DNA from: Candidatus Vallotiella hemipterorum
GTDB lineage: Bacteria; Pseudomonadota; Gammaproteobacteria; Burkholderiales; Burkholderiaceae
NCBI RefSeq assembly: GCF_910593725.1
Contig: NZ_OU343031.1
Span: forward strand, 434,001-498,000
Direction: 5' to 3'
DNA: 64,000 nucleotides
Positions 29,421 to 39,930 of the stretch are shown here, piece after piece. The notes beneath the pieces were generated by a model. That model did no database searches and was not told where the DNA came from. It worked only from the letters and a program-made list of their open reading frames with translations. The stretch's first letter is position 1. Each line of letters begins with the position of its first letter. A program made the position numbers and the translations under genes.

Positions 29421-29561
29421 CAACGTCGCTAGAAAAGGAGTGGGCAGAAAAAATAGATGAATTATAAGATCTAGGGGCAACGGCTCATGCCTTACAACTA
29501 GTTTATTAATCAAAACTTAAACATCATGACCTATCTAGTATATCTAGATCTCATCAGAATT

Positions 29562-29590
29562 TTGACCTGCCTTAGAAATCTCTATACAAT
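29562..29590 (+). promoter_or_regulatory. Sigma-70 promoter of rplU-rpmA
   Basis: TTGACC (29562-29567) and TACAAT (29585-29590) with a 17-base spacer, 128 bases upstream of the rplU start. Both hexamers miss the consensus by one base, and the spacing is optimal. Confidence 0.7.
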
Positions 29591-29718
29591 TAATCGTTCC
29601 TGTGCATAAGTACGCTAGTATTTACGAAAAAGTAGTGCTTGCGGAATAAAAAAGTGAAAAAACGCGTATTAAAATAGATATGGTTCAAATTTAAATTGCT
29701 TTGTAAGCGAGGTACAGA

Positions 29719-30030
29719 ATGTACGCGGTCGTAAAAACTGGTGGCAAGCAATATAAAGTTGCTACCGGAGAAAAATTAAAAATAGAACAGATACCAGCCG
29801 AAGTCGGCACTGAGATTACTCTAGACCAAGTGCTTGCAGTGGGTAAAGGCGAATCTATGAGGTTCGGTATTCCCTTGGTTAATGGGGCTTCTGTTAAAGC
29901 TACTATAGTAGCGCATGGACGGCATGCAAAAGTTATCATTTTTAAAATGCGTCGTAGAAAGCATTATCAGAAGCATAGCGGTCACCGTCAGAATTATACC
30001 GAATTACATATCGACGAAATTAAATCGTAA
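29719..30030 (+). CDS. rplU: 50S ribosomal protein bL21
   Basis: The 103-aa protein matches bL21 from end to end: [20 protein letters not shown], an [15 protein letters not shown] block and the C-terminal basic motif [20 protein letters not shown] that binds 23S rRNA. It is the first gene of the rplU-rpmA pair, read from the promoter at 29562-29590, with GCGAGG as a weak ribosome-binding site. It is divergent from the ispB pseudogene, a standard Burkholderia arrangement. Confidence 0.97.
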   Translation: MYAVVKTGGKQYKVATGEKLKIEQIPAEVGTEITLDQVLAVGKGESMRFGIPLVNGASVKATIVAHGRHAKVIIFKMRRRKHYQKHSGHRQNYTELHIDEIKS

Positions 30031-30048
30031 TAAGCAGTGGGGCTATAA

Positions 30049-30309
30049 ATGGCGCATAAAAAAGCGGGTGGCTCTTCTCGGAATGGCCGAGATTCCGACA
30101 GTAAGCGGCTCGGTGTCAAGGTGTTCGGAGGACAGGCAATTAATTCTGGTGGAATCATCGTTCGTCAACGCGGTACTCGGATGCATGCCGGCGTCAACGT
30201 TGGGATTGGCAAAGACCATACTTTATTCGCTCTAATAGATGGATATGTCTTCTTTGCGATCAAAGGCCTAGCGAAGAAACATGTTGTTGGTGTAAGCCCG
30301 ACTACTTAA
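30049..30309 (+). CDS. rpmA: 50S ribosomal protein bL27
   Basis: The 86-aa protein has the bL27 N-terminus [20 protein letters not shown], which reaches the peptidyl transferase centre, and the motif [20 protein letters not shown]. It follows rplU after 18 bases and is co-transcribed. About 50 bases after the stop lies a 60-bp palindrome that should act as the transcription terminator before obg. Confidence 0.97.
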   Translation: MAHKKAGGSSRNGRDSDSKRLGVKVFGGQAINSGGIIVRQRGTRMHAGVNVGIGKDHTLFALIDGYVFFAIKGLAKKHVVGVSPTT

Positions 30310-30359
30310 ATCTCGAGGCTTAGCAGGCGGAAAACAGACTCATAAATTAGTCTCTTGCT

Positions 30360-30419
30360 ATACCCCACTATTAATAAAAGGCCTCGAAATTTCGAGGCCT
30401 TTTATTAATAGTGGGGTAT
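30360..30419 (+). terminator. 60-bp perfect palindrome, probable rpmA terminator
   Basis: Bases 30360-30389 and 30390-30419 are exact reverse complements with no spacer; the centre is CTCGAAATTTCGAG. The inner part, AAAAGGCCTCGAAA with its complement followed by TTTTATT, has the form of a bidirectional intrinsic terminator. The outer arms (ATACCCCACTATTAAT) extend it well beyond what a terminator needs. Confidence 0.85.
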
Positions 30420-30464
30420 TTGTACCAACAAAACCTTATGAGAATAACTCAGTTAGCGCGCTAA

Positions 30465-31550
<1,086 letters not shown>

Positions 31551-31662
31551 CTATAGGATAGCGCACAGACCCGTGGCAAAGACATACTACGCGCCGTTGA
31601 TATAGCGACTATTAAAATATATACAACATGCTCCGAAACGGGAGAGTAAGGATAACGGAACG

Positions 31663-32781
31663 ATGCATTCAAGCATTGCTAATGCAAGACGGCTAATTGT
31701 AAAAGTAGGCTCAAGCTTAGTAACTAATAATGGACGCGGGCTGGATCATAACGCGATTAGGTGCTGGGCTTCTCAAATAGCTACGTTGCGTCAACAGGGA
31801 AAAGAAGTGGTATTAGTAAGTTCTGGAGCAATCGCGGAAGGCATGCAACGACTAGGCTGGAGCCGTCGTCCCTATAAGATTGCCAAACAACAGGCTGCAG
31901 CAGCGGTCGGCCAAATGGGGCTGGCACAAGTCTATGAAAGTCACTTTTCCAAATATTCAATCCGAACGGCGCAGATCCTGCTTACACACGCAGACCTTAT
32001 TGATCGAGAGCGGTACCTCAATGCGAGTTCAACGCTACTCACATTACTTAAGCTTGGCGTAGTGCCAATTGTTAATGAGAATGATACGGTTATCACCGAT
32101 GAAATTAAATTTGGAGATAATGACACATTAGCTGCATTAGTTACGAATTTAATTGAGGGAGATGTGCTAGTTATTCTGACTGACCAACATGGTTTATACA
32201 CAGCCGATCCGCGTAAGGATCCTTCTGCGACGCTAGTCAAAAAGGCTAATGCTGGTGATCCGGCATTAGAAATAATAGCGGGTAACACTAGTACAGGAAT
32301 TGGTCGGGGGGGAATGCTAACTAAAATACGGGCTGCTAAGCGCGCAGCATATAGTGGAGCAGACACGATAATCGCGAGTGGTAGGGAACCTAATGTACTA
32401 GTCCGGCTAGCTGCGGCAGAGCTCATTGGTACCCAACTTGCTGCACAGACTACTCGCATTACTTCGCGCAAGCAATGGATTGCAAACCATCTACAAGTGC
32501 GCGGTTATATAGTCATTGATTCCGGTGCGATCGAAAAGTTAACTTTTGGTGGAACAAGCCTGTTACCAGTTGGTATTGTCGATGTACAAGGAATTTTTAC
32601 CCGGGGCGAAGTAATTGCATGCTTAAACGAAACGGGCCACGAGGTAGCTCGTGGATTGACAAACTACAGTAGCGTCGAAACGAAAATGATTAGCCGTCAT
32701 CCCAGCGTAGAAATTAACTTGATTCTTGGTTATATGCTTGAGCCAGAAGTCATCCATCGAAATAACCTTGTAATATTCTAG
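31663..32781 (+). CDS. proB: Glutamate 5-kinase ProB
   Basis: First step of proline synthesis. The 372-aa protein has the amino-acid kinase domain ([14 protein letters not shown] at residues 10-23, [38 protein letters not shown]) and a C-terminal PUA domain beginning near residue 280. It starts 112 bases after obg, in the same order as in Burkholderia, with AGGAT upstream. Its partners proA and proC are not in the window, so the pathway cannot be judged. Confidence 0.95.
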   Translation: MHSSIANARRLIVKVGSSLVTNNGRGLDHNAIRCWASQIATLRQQGKEVVLVSSGAIAEGMQRLGWSRRPYKIAKQQAAAAVGQMGLAQVYESHFSKYSIRTAQILLTHADLIDRERYLNASSTLLTLLKLGVVPIVNENDTVITDEIKFGDNDTLAALVTNLIEGDVLVILTDQHGLYTADPRKDPSATLVKKANAGDPALEIIAGNTSTGIGRGGMLTKIRAAKRAAYSGADTIIASGREPNVLVRLAAAELIGTQLAAQTTRITSRKQWIANHLQVRGYIVIDSGAIEKLTFGGTSLLPVGIVDVQGIFTRGEVIACLNETGHEVARGLTNYSSVETKMISRHPSVEINLILGYMLEPEVIHRNNLVIF

Positions 32782-33643
32782 TCTAATTTAGGTACAGTGC
32801 ACGAAGCCGCCTATTGTAGAACAATATAATACATATAACAGGACTGAACTGCCTTAGCAGTTTGCTATTAATCGTGTGACGTGGCAATTTACTTGTAACA
32901 GATATTTTTTGGAATTTATTCCCGCACATATAAGGGGGGGCGAAAGCAAATTGCCGCTAGAAAAGATACGCGCTCTCAACTAACTCTTCCGATACGTTAC
33001 GTGTAGGTCAACTAAGGCATCCTCCCCTTAGTATCTTCCTATTATTATCAGCTGCATATTAACTATTTAATAGACTCTGAAGTACCAGGATAATTATTAT
33101 ATGTAATACACTACAGGCGTATAATCATAAGCGTACAGCGCGCTATCCCTCGGTACCTATACAGCTCTCTTAATTATTTCGAAAGAGCCTCTAAGTGGCC
33201 TAGAAGGCGTAATGCGCTAATATGCATAAACCTTCACCAGTCTTAGCTGAATCTAGTGTTTAATATAGTTCAAGTGGTGAGTAGATAAAGTCTTGCTTGA
33301 TTTTAACTCTTTATTCCAGCGAGATAAGCACACGCCTATGCAGCATTTCGGTGTGATAGATAGAAAATGGGTGATAGCATTTCAATAGGAATACTCAGAC
33401 TTAGGTTTTATGCTTAAGAGCAAGGCATAATTTTACTTAGTCATTTTCTACAATTGAGTCTCCTCACTACGACCAATAGTATCAATAGTCGTACTGTACT
33501 GATTTAGTAAACTCATAGCAGTTATAATTTTGGCTTGACCTTGATAGGATCTATGATAGAGATACGCAGTACTATGGTAGTCTCTCGTTCTAGATCAGGC
33601 CCGGAGTTTAAACGTGCCCTCTGAATTAGTATTATTATTAATC
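32782..33643. other. 862-bp gene-free stretch between proB and rppH
   Basis: Both flanking genes point inward. Relatives carry a small CNP1-like gene here; I searched the minus strand by eye and could not identify it. I see no structure beyond general AT-richness. Confidence 0.5.
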
Positions 33644-34177
33644 TTATATTCGACTGTAAATGGTGTCCTTCATAATGTGAGGCATAGCCCCGTAGCGTAT
33701 AGGCTTTCTTTGTAGGCAGCTAGAAAGCTCAGTTAAAGCCATCTGATATACATCTCTTTTGAATTCGATTACCGTATCTAACGGTACCCAGTAATTACTC
33801 CAGCGCCATGCGTCGAACTCCGGATGAGTGGTTGCGCGTAGGTGGATATCGCAGTCTCGCCCGCTCATTCGCAATAAAAACCACAGCTGCTTTTGTCCAC
33901 GATAATGCCCGCGGACCTCTCGTCTAATATATTTGTCTGGCACTTCGTAACGTAACCAATTTCGGGTTCGACCCATAACTTTAACATGCTCAGGTCTTAA
34001 ACCAGTTTCTTCGTATAACTCCCTAAACATTGCTTTTAGTGGTGTTTCGCCGTACTTAATACCTCCTTGAGGAAATTGCCAGGAATGTTCATGTAGTCGT
34101 TTGCCCCAAAACACCTTATTACTTGTGTTCAAGAGGAGGATGCCGACGTTCGGGCGAAAGCCTTCACAATCCAGCAT
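33644..34177 (-). CDS. rppH: RNA 5'-pyrophosphohydrolase RppH
   Basis: Nudix enzyme that removes pyrophosphate from triphosphorylated mRNA 5' ends, triggering decay. The N-terminus [17 protein letters not shown] and the Nudix box [20 protein letters not shown] followed by TGL are typical, as are [16 protein letters not shown] and GQKQLWFLL. The 177-aa length is shorter than Burkholderia proteins, which have an Ala/Arg-rich C-terminal tail; the catalytic domain is whole. It is divergent from proS. Confidence 0.95.
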   Translation of the reverse strand: MLDCEGFRPNVGILLLNTSNKVFWGKRLHEHSWQFPQGGIKYGETPLKAMFRELYEETGLRPEHVKVMGRTRNWLRYEVPDKYIRREVRGHYRGQKQLWFLLRMSGRDCDIHLRATTHPEFDAWRWSNYWVPLDTVIEFKRDVYQMALTELSSCLQRKPIRYGAMPHIMKDTIYSRI

Positions 34178-34291
34178 ACAATCACCTTAAAATCCTTTAA
34201 AATTGTTCTAATTATAAACAGTTCATAGGCGCTGTGCGACCCAACATAAAAATGGGTGTGCTTGAGCCTTCGTTTTGGAAACCCATCAAGA

Positions 34292-36028
34292 ATGAAAGCT
34301 TCGCGTTTTTTCATCAGCACGTTGAAGGAAGCGCCGGCCGATGCCGAGATTATCAGTCATCAACTGATGGTTAGGGCGGGGATGATTCGCCGCATTGCTG
34401 GCGGTATCTACAACTATATGCCAATTGGGTTGCGTTCAATTCGCAAGGTAGAGGCTATTATTCGTGAAGAGATGAACCGCACGGGAGCGATTGAGCTGTT
34501 GATGCCCGCAGTGCAGCCGGCTGAGCTATGGCACGAATCTGGACGCTTGGAGCAATATGGACCCGAACTGCTGCGTGTAAAAGATCGATATGACCGAAAC
34601 TTCGTTGTTGGACCGACACATGAAGAGGTAGTTACTGATCTCGCTCGAAGGGAGATTAAAAGCTACCGCCAGTTACCTATAAATTTTTATCAGGTACAAA
34701 CTAAGTTCCGAGATGAAATTCGCCCTAGGTTCGGAGTAATTCGGGGGCGGGAGTTTATCATGAAGGACGCGTACTCATTTGACCGAGACCATGCGGGATT
34801 GCAGCTCTCTTATCAGAAGATGTACGACGCGTACATGAGAATCTTCACCCATCTTAGGCTGGAGTTCCGTGTGGTAGCGGCTGACAACGGCTCGATCGGA
34901 GGCACTCAATCCCACGAATTCCATGTAATCGCTGCAACTGGCGAGGATGTTATTGCATATTGCCCTAGCTCGGACTATGCTGCCAATATCGAGGCAGCTG
35001 AAGCTGTATCGTTAATCGAGTCGCGAGCGGCTCCGAGTGAGCCGCTAACTAAGAAATCTACACCAGGCAAAGTAAAATGCGAGGAGGTAGCTGATTACCT
35101 TGGTATTACATTGGAGAGAATAATCAAGTCGATCGTACTGGCTGTAGATAATGAGGGTGCCGACCCAACAATTTGGTTACTACTCTTGCAAGGCAACCAT
35201 GAACTCAACAAAACTAAGACTAAAAAGATACCGGGTCTAGCCGATTATCGCTTCGCTACCGAGAAAGAGATCTTTAATTGGTTCGGCGTACCGCCTGGCT
35301 ATTTGGGGCCGCTAAACACACGAAAGCCGGTAAAAGTAGTAGCCGATCGAACCGTAGCAAACATGAGCGACTTTGTAATCGGCTCGAACGAGATGAATTG
35401 CCACATAACAGGAGTGAACTGGGGGCGAGACTTGCCTCTACCAAAAGTAGCAGACTTAAGAAATGTAAGAAAAGGTGACCCATCACCAGATGGCTATGGC
35501 GAACTAAATCTATGCCGTGGCATAGAGGTCGGACATGTCTTTCAGCTTGGCACTAAATACTCAAAATCTATGGGCGCCATATTCTTAGATGAAAATGGTA
35601 AGCCGACACCAATGACAATGGGTTCCTATGGAATCGGTATCACTCGGATTCTGAGTGCCGCGATTGAGCAAAACTTTGATGAGCGCGGCATTATTTGGCC
35701 TGAAGCTATTGCGCCATTTCATCTAGTTCTATGCCCTATAGATTATAAACGTAACGACGCAGTGCGAAAGCAGGCGAACCAGCTCTATAACGAACTACTC
35801 GACTCGGGCATTGAAGTGATCCTAGATAATCGTGGTGAGCGTCCAGGCGTGATGTTTGTAGACTGGGAATTAATTGGCATACCTCACCGGCTTGTAATCG
35901 GCGAGCGCAGTCTCAGGGATAAGAAAATAGAATACCAGGGTCGACGCGATGCGGAGCCAACGCTATTACCACTTAAACAGGCAGCACCCTGGGTAGTCGA
36001 GCGGGTGTGTTCGGCACTAGTACACTGA
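34292..36028 (+). CDS. proS: Prolyl-tRNA synthetase ProS
   Basis: Charges tRNA-Pro, such as the one at 28326-28402. The start is ATG 34292 ([20 protein letters not shown]), as in homologues; an upstream in-frame codon at 34256 adds 12 foreign residues. The 578-aa protein is the bacterial type with an editing (INS) domain between class II motifs 2 and 3. Motif 2 lies in [20 protein letters not shown] and motif 3 in GSYGIGITR. The anticodon-binding domain is C-terminal. The protein is complete. Confidence 0.96.
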   Translation: MKASRFFISTLKEAPADAEIISHQLMVRAGMIRRIAGGIYNYMPIGLRSIRKVEAIIREEMNRTGAIELLMPAVQPAELWHESGRLEQYGPELLRVKDRYDRNFVVGPTHEEVVTDLARREIKSYRQLPINFYQVQTKFRDEIRPRFGVIRGREFIMKDAYSFDRDHAGLQLSYQKMYDAYMRIFTHLRLEFRVVAADNGSIGGTQSHEFHVIAATGEDVIAYCPSSDYAANIEAAEAVSLIESRAAPSEPLTKKSTPGKVKCEEVADYLGITLERIIKSIVLAVDNEGADPTIWLLLLQGNHELNKTKTKKIPGLADYRFATEKEIFNWFGVPPGYLGPLNTRKPVKVVADRTVANMSDFVIGSNEMNCHITGVNWGRDLPLPKVADLRNVRKGDPSPDGYGELNLCRGIEVGHVFQLGTKYSKSMGAIFLDENGKPTPMTMGSYGIGITRILSAAIEQNFDERGIIWPEAIAPFHLVLCPIDYKRNDAVRKQANQLYNELLDSGIEVILDNRGERPGVMFVDWELIGIPHRLVIGERSLRDKKIEYQGRRDAEPTLLPLKQAAPWVVERVCSALVH

Positions 36029-36039
36029 CGGAACACGCC

Positions 36040-36636
36040 ATGCAATACACATTTCTATCTGTGACAGTCCTGCTAATCCTGATTACAGATCCATTAGGTA
36101 ATATTCCACTCTTTATTAATGTACTGAGAAATGTTGCACTAGAACGGCGCCCAAAGGTAATCTTACGTGAAGTGGCGATTGCGTTTATTATTCTGCTCGT
36201 ATTTATGATCGCAGGCCATACATTCCTGAGTATGATGCACCTTACAGATCTTTCACTGAGGCTAGCCGGTGGGATCGTATTATTTCTGATTGCACTTCGG
36301 ATGATCTTTCCGCACGCAGAAGGTCCACTAGGCAGTGAACCTCTGGGAGAGCCACTGATTGTACCGCTTGCAATTCCAGCACTAGCTGGGCCCTCGGCTA
36401 TTGCAACTGTTATGTTACTAACGTCGCAAGCACCCGGGAAAATGCTTGAATGGATTAGTGCGCTTACCGTAACGATGGCCGTATGCGCAATTGTGCTACT
36501 TCTAGCTGATAAGATTCAGAGATGGCTCGGTGCGCCAACTGTTACTGCGTTCGAGCGGTTAATGGGACTCGTATTGGTTGGAATTTCCGTAGAGATGATT
36601 CTAGAAGGTATTCGGATCTTTATGCGACAGCTTTAA
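36040..36636 (+). CDS. MarC-family integral membrane protein
   Basis: The start ATG 36040 (MQYTFLSV) is 11 bases after proS and is preferred over the overlapping 36007. The 198-aa protein has about six membrane segments and the MarC/YhgN signatures TDPLGNIPLF and PLAIPALAGPSAIATVM. The biochemical function of the family is unknown; despite the name, a role in antibiotic resistance is not established. It probably shares a transcript with proS. No signal peptide is apparent. Confidence 0.88.
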   Translation: MQYTFLSVTVLLILITDPLGNIPLFINVLRNVALERRPKVILREVAIAFIILLVFMIAGHTFLSMMHLTDLSLRLAGGIVLFLIALRMIFPHAEGPLGSEPLGEPLIVPLAIPALAGPSAIATVMLLTSQAPGKMLEWISALTVTMAVCAIVLLLADKIQRWLGAPTVTAFERLMGLVLVGISVEMILEGIRIFMRQL

Positions 36637-36981
36637 GGCTAAGCTGCCCCGACGGCTAACAGCATAGGATTTAGTTGTCATCATTTAACTAGTGTATATT
36701 AAGCGGCAACTGAATATAGCTTTTACTTAATTCAACATATTCTATATGCTGGTAACATTATTGCCTGTAAGGCTGTAATCTTAATACAGTAGTAAAACAT
36801 AAAAAACCTTACTATGGTCAATATCTGTACAACTACAGAGCCATAGCGATTTTTAATCTTTAAATACCGTGAGAGTTTGTCAATTCCTTTAGACCCCGGC
36901 AATTATAATGGGGAATATGTATTTCAGAAACATGAAAGCTTGTGATAGAACAGGTGTCGGCAGATTAATGTATAGTAAGTA
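36637..36981. other. 345-bp spacer between marC and ffh (convergent)
   Basis: No gene. The flanking genes converge, so terminators are expected, but I see only a weak imperfect pairing (CTATGG..CCATAG near 36813-36845) followed by TTTTT. Confidence 0.5.
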
Positions 36982-38346
36982 CTATCTAGCCGGCATTATT
37001 CCTGTCATATTTCTTATTGTCTTAGATAAGCTACCACCCTGTAGCTTCTTCATCATACTGCGCATCTGTTCAAACTGGCTGAGCATCCGGTTTACCTCTT
37101 GTATTTGCACGCCGGCACCAGTAGAAATTCGGCGTTTTCTGCTAGCTTTTATTAATTCGGGTTTTGCGCGTTCGGCGGGCGTCATTGAAGTGATGATACC
37201 TTCCATACGGCGTATATGTTTCTCAACTTGAGACATGTCGCTATTACTAGCAGACTGCTGAAATTGCGCTGGTAGCTTTTTTATTAGCGTCGAGAAGCCG
37301 CCTATTTTTTTCATTTGTGACAGCTGGGCTCGGAAATCATTCAAGTCGAAAACACCTCCTTTTTTTACTTTCTTAGCGAGTGTTTTAGCAGCTTGCGCAT
37401 CTACAGTAAACTGCGCTCCTTCGACTAGCCCCAGAATATCTCCCATGCCTAAGATCCTATTAGCCATTCTTTCAGGGTAGAATATCTCTAGGTCGTTAAG
37501 CTTTTCACCAACACCAATAAACTTAATTGGCTGTCCGGTTACGTACCGGACCGACAGCGCCGCACCGCCGCGAGAGTCGCCATCTAGCTTAGTTAGTACA
37601 ATACCAGTGAGCTGTAGTGCATCATTGAATACCTTCGCAGTATTAATCGCATCTTGTCCAAGCATTGCATCTATAACAAATAATGCTTCTGCTGGCTTAA
37701 GCTTAGCGTATAACTGAGCAATTTCTTGCATTAATTTGTCATCGATGCCGAGCTGACCTGCTGTATCTACAATTAGTATGTCATAGTAGTGTCGCTTGGC
37801 CCAGTCTAATGCATCTTGCGCAATATCTAATGGTTTTTGATTTTGTTGGGATGGGAAGAAATCTGCACCGACCTGCTCAGTGACGATCTTCAGCTGCGAA
37901 ATTGCCGCTGGCCTGTATACGTCGCACGACATAGTTAAGACTTTCTTCTTTTGTTTCTCACGTAAAAGTTTGGCTAACTTTCCAACTGTAGTAGTCTTTC
38001 CAGCGCCCTGAAGACCTACAATCAAGATCACAGCCGGCGGCGTGACCGCTAGGTTCAGCTCAGCCGCCTTGCTATCGTAGCAACCACCAATTAGCATGGT
38101 TAGTTCGCGTTGCACAATACTCACCAGCATCTGTCCGGGCGTAAAACTGCTAATTACCTCCTCACCAAGTGCTTTTTCACGGATCTTTGTAATAAATTCT
38201 TGTATTACCGGCAGGGCAACATCTGCTTCAAGCAGTGCCAGGCGCACCGTGCGTAGCATTTCTTGTATGTTAGGCTCGGTGAGCCGGGCTTCGCCACGCA
38301 GCGTCTTCATGACGCGTGCCATACGCTGTGTAAGGTTGTCGAGCAT
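36982..38346 (-). CDS. ffh: Signal recognition particle protein Ffh
   Basis: SRP54 GTPase that, with 4.5S RNA, targets nascent membrane proteins. The 454-aa protein has the N domain, the G domain with P-loop GLQGAGKTTT near residue 107, DTAGQL, TKLDGDSRGGAAL, and the Met-rich M domain (MRSMMKKLQGG). The C-terminus ends shortly after the M domain with no extended tail. It is divergent from the ccsA pseudogene, the usual Burkholderia order. Confidence 0.97.
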   Translation of the reverse strand: MLDNLTQRMARVMKTLRGEARLTEPNIQEMLRTVRLALLEADVALPVIQEFITKIREKALGEEVISSFTPGQMLVSIVQRELTMLIGGCYDSKAAELNLAVTPPAVILIVGLQGAGKTTTVGKLAKLLREKQKKKVLTMSCDVYRPAAISQLKIVTEQVGADFFPSQQNQKPLDIAQDALDWAKRHYYDILIVDTAGQLGIDDKLMQEIAQLYAKLKPAEALFVIDAMLGQDAINTAKVFNDALQLTGIVLTKLDGDSRGGAALSVRYVTGQPIKFIGVGEKLNDLEIFYPERMANRILGMGDILGLVEGAQFTVDAQAAKTLAKKVKKGGVFDLNDFRAQLSQMKKIGGFSTLIKKLPAQFQQSASNSDMSQVEKHIRRMEGIITSMTPAERAKPELIKASRKRRISTGAGVQIQEVNRMLSQFEQMRSMMKKLQGGSLSKTIRNMTGIMPAR

Positions 38347-38470
38347 AAAAATTATGTGTAGTTTGCCGGGGGGGGCGATTAGAGACCAAACGGATATTTT
38401 GGTCCTTATGTATTAAAATCTACAAGGGAAACAAGATTTGAATCAACAGCAGAGTTCTGCTGTAAACTAA

Positions 38471-38870
38471 ATGACAGTACGCATTGTACTGTACGCGCTT
38501 ACCATCCTTTTAATATCGCAGTGTTGACATTACCCATCTAATAAACACTATGGGCGCGTCTGCATATGCCAATTTTCCTAGCTGATAGGAGGTAGTTCGC
38601 TTTGTATATACATTGTCGTTAATACCGTGATTCGTCTAGGGTGTTTATATCCCTAAAATTTACTTTTCCAGCTCGATAGGTTTGAAATTACTATCCATGC
38701 GTAATTGCTTACGTTGCTATGCTAATACAGCTTTTATTCGGTGGCGCAGGATACCTATACGCCGGCTGCTCTATCTAAGAGCGGCCGGCGTATATAGATT
38801 ACTAGCGATTGCTGCATTTCTGCAAGCCTAGTGCTGATGTTTAAGTGCTGCTCATATGCATTTTGTGGCA
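38471..38870 (+). pseudogene. ccsA: ccsA pseudogene (cytochrome c biogenesis / heme handling protein)
   Basis: Divergent from ffh, as in Burkholderia. The + strand starts MTVRIVLYALTILL, matching the family start (M..IVLYALTALLY), then hits a stop. Further blocks can be followed through frameshifts: FQLDRF near 38670, LLFGGAGYLYA near 38735, LLAIAAF near 38800 and SLVLMF near 38830, in the right order but with a deletion around the hairpin at 38756-38794. Beyond 38870 I lose the trail. The gene is clearly non-functional. Confidence 0.75.
38756..38794. repeat. Hairpin with 17-bp stem (one G-T pair) inside the ccsA pseudogene
   Basis: Arms 38756-38772 and 38778-38794 pair except for one T/G position, with a 5-base loop (ATCTA). 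The core GCCGGC is GC-rich in an AT-rich relic. Confidence 0.9.
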
Positions 38871-39715
38871 TTTCCATACGCCTCGGGTCAGGTACTCATA
38901 TGCGACTACTTATCGAGTGGATTCAATGTTTTATCGTCATTTGACTTATATTCTAGATATTACTGCTAAGCTATCGCCGATATAGTTAGCATAGTCAAGC
39001 AGCACGGCATAAAGTGATTACATCGTTTACGCCAGCGCTATGCGCTTATATAGCGCGACGTTACTTTATACCGAAGGCTACATGCTACATGCATAAACTA
39101 TCGTTATAATGTAGCATAGTCATATGCTGTATCTAATCTATACAGCCCTCTTTATATTTGGGAGGTTTATTATGATTCATATCCTATTTAGATTTTTATC
39201 TCGCTATTCTGTTTTTATAGAATGAAGGTAGGTAGAGATCCTGGTTCTCATCCTACAGAAATTAATCAGGTATTTTCCTTAAATAACTTCATTTCGCTAC
39301 ATATGTAGGCTTACGTATGAGCACGCTATGCTAGGTGCTCAGTTTCGTTATCCACAGAGTGTTGTTATGAGCTTTTTTGGTATCACACTAGAAAGCCTAA
39401 ATAAGCAATTGTCGAAACAACTCAAATACAATATACACTAACGCGATTCTGTGTAGTGCCATATGATGGCTATCTAATCATCACTAGCCGGTTATGTGGG
39501 TATTACCTAGATCTACTCAACTAGAGCATCAGTTATATATGTAAACAGCGCTATTAGCGATGTTTGTGAATATATTTCGCGTAGGGTCCATGCTGCGATA
39601 CTTAGGCATATAGCGTCTCTAAACTTGTGCGTAGAATATACTTGCAATCATATTAGGAATTCTTAAATTTTCGGTTAGCACCCGAAAATTTATTCGTGGA
39701 ATCTAGTATAGATTT
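38871..39715. other. Gene-free stretch upstream of nrdA
   Basis: Relatives carry a pilin gene and ampD between ccsA and nrdA; I could not recognise either. The stretch contains a perfect DnaA box (39348-39356) and a small hairpin AAATTTTCGG/CCGAAAATTT at about 39665-39691. The NrdR boxes follow directly. Confidence 0.5.
39348..39356 (+). promoter_or_regulatory. Consensus DnaA box TTATCCACA
   Basis: A single perfect match to the strongest DnaA-binding 9-mer, about 370 bases upstream of the NrdR boxes of nrdA. DnaA regulates nrdAB in Escherichia coli. Whether this one functions or is chance is unknown. Confidence 0.4.
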
Positions 39716-39731
39716 ACACTATAGTTAGTGT
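39716..39731. promoter_or_regulatory. NrdR box 1 upstream of nrdA
   Basis: ACACTATAGTTAGTGT matches the NrdR consensus acaCwAtATaTwGtgt at 14 of 16 positions. It lies 31 bp (three helical turns) upstream of box 2, the spacing known for paired NrdR sites. Confidence 0.8.
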
Positions 39732-39746
39732 GTATTTGTATCTAAT

Positions 39747-39762
39747 ACACTAGATATTGTGT
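39747..39762. promoter_or_regulatory. NrdR box 2 upstream of nrdA
   Basis: ACACTAGATATTGTGT matches the NrdR consensus at 15 of 16 positions. With box 1 it forms the standard tandem operator, about 170 bases before the nrdA start. NrdR represses ribonucleotide reductase genes when dATP is plentiful. Confidence 0.85.
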
Positions 39763-39930
39763 ATTTTGTAATGCTGTATCTACGGTAATTCCAGCGCATT
39801 ACTTTCCTCTAATATCGTTTTATAGGGTGGTACTGTGGCAATACGCCGGGCCACGCCTTATTCGTTCTAGGCATACAGATTCCACCGCACAAGATAAGAT
39901 TAGGAGTTTTGCCCATACAACGAGAACGCT

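Noticed and set aside
31941-32471. 176-codon antisense frame over proB
   Set aside because: A shadow of the proB coding frame with Ser/Ala-rich low-complexity content.
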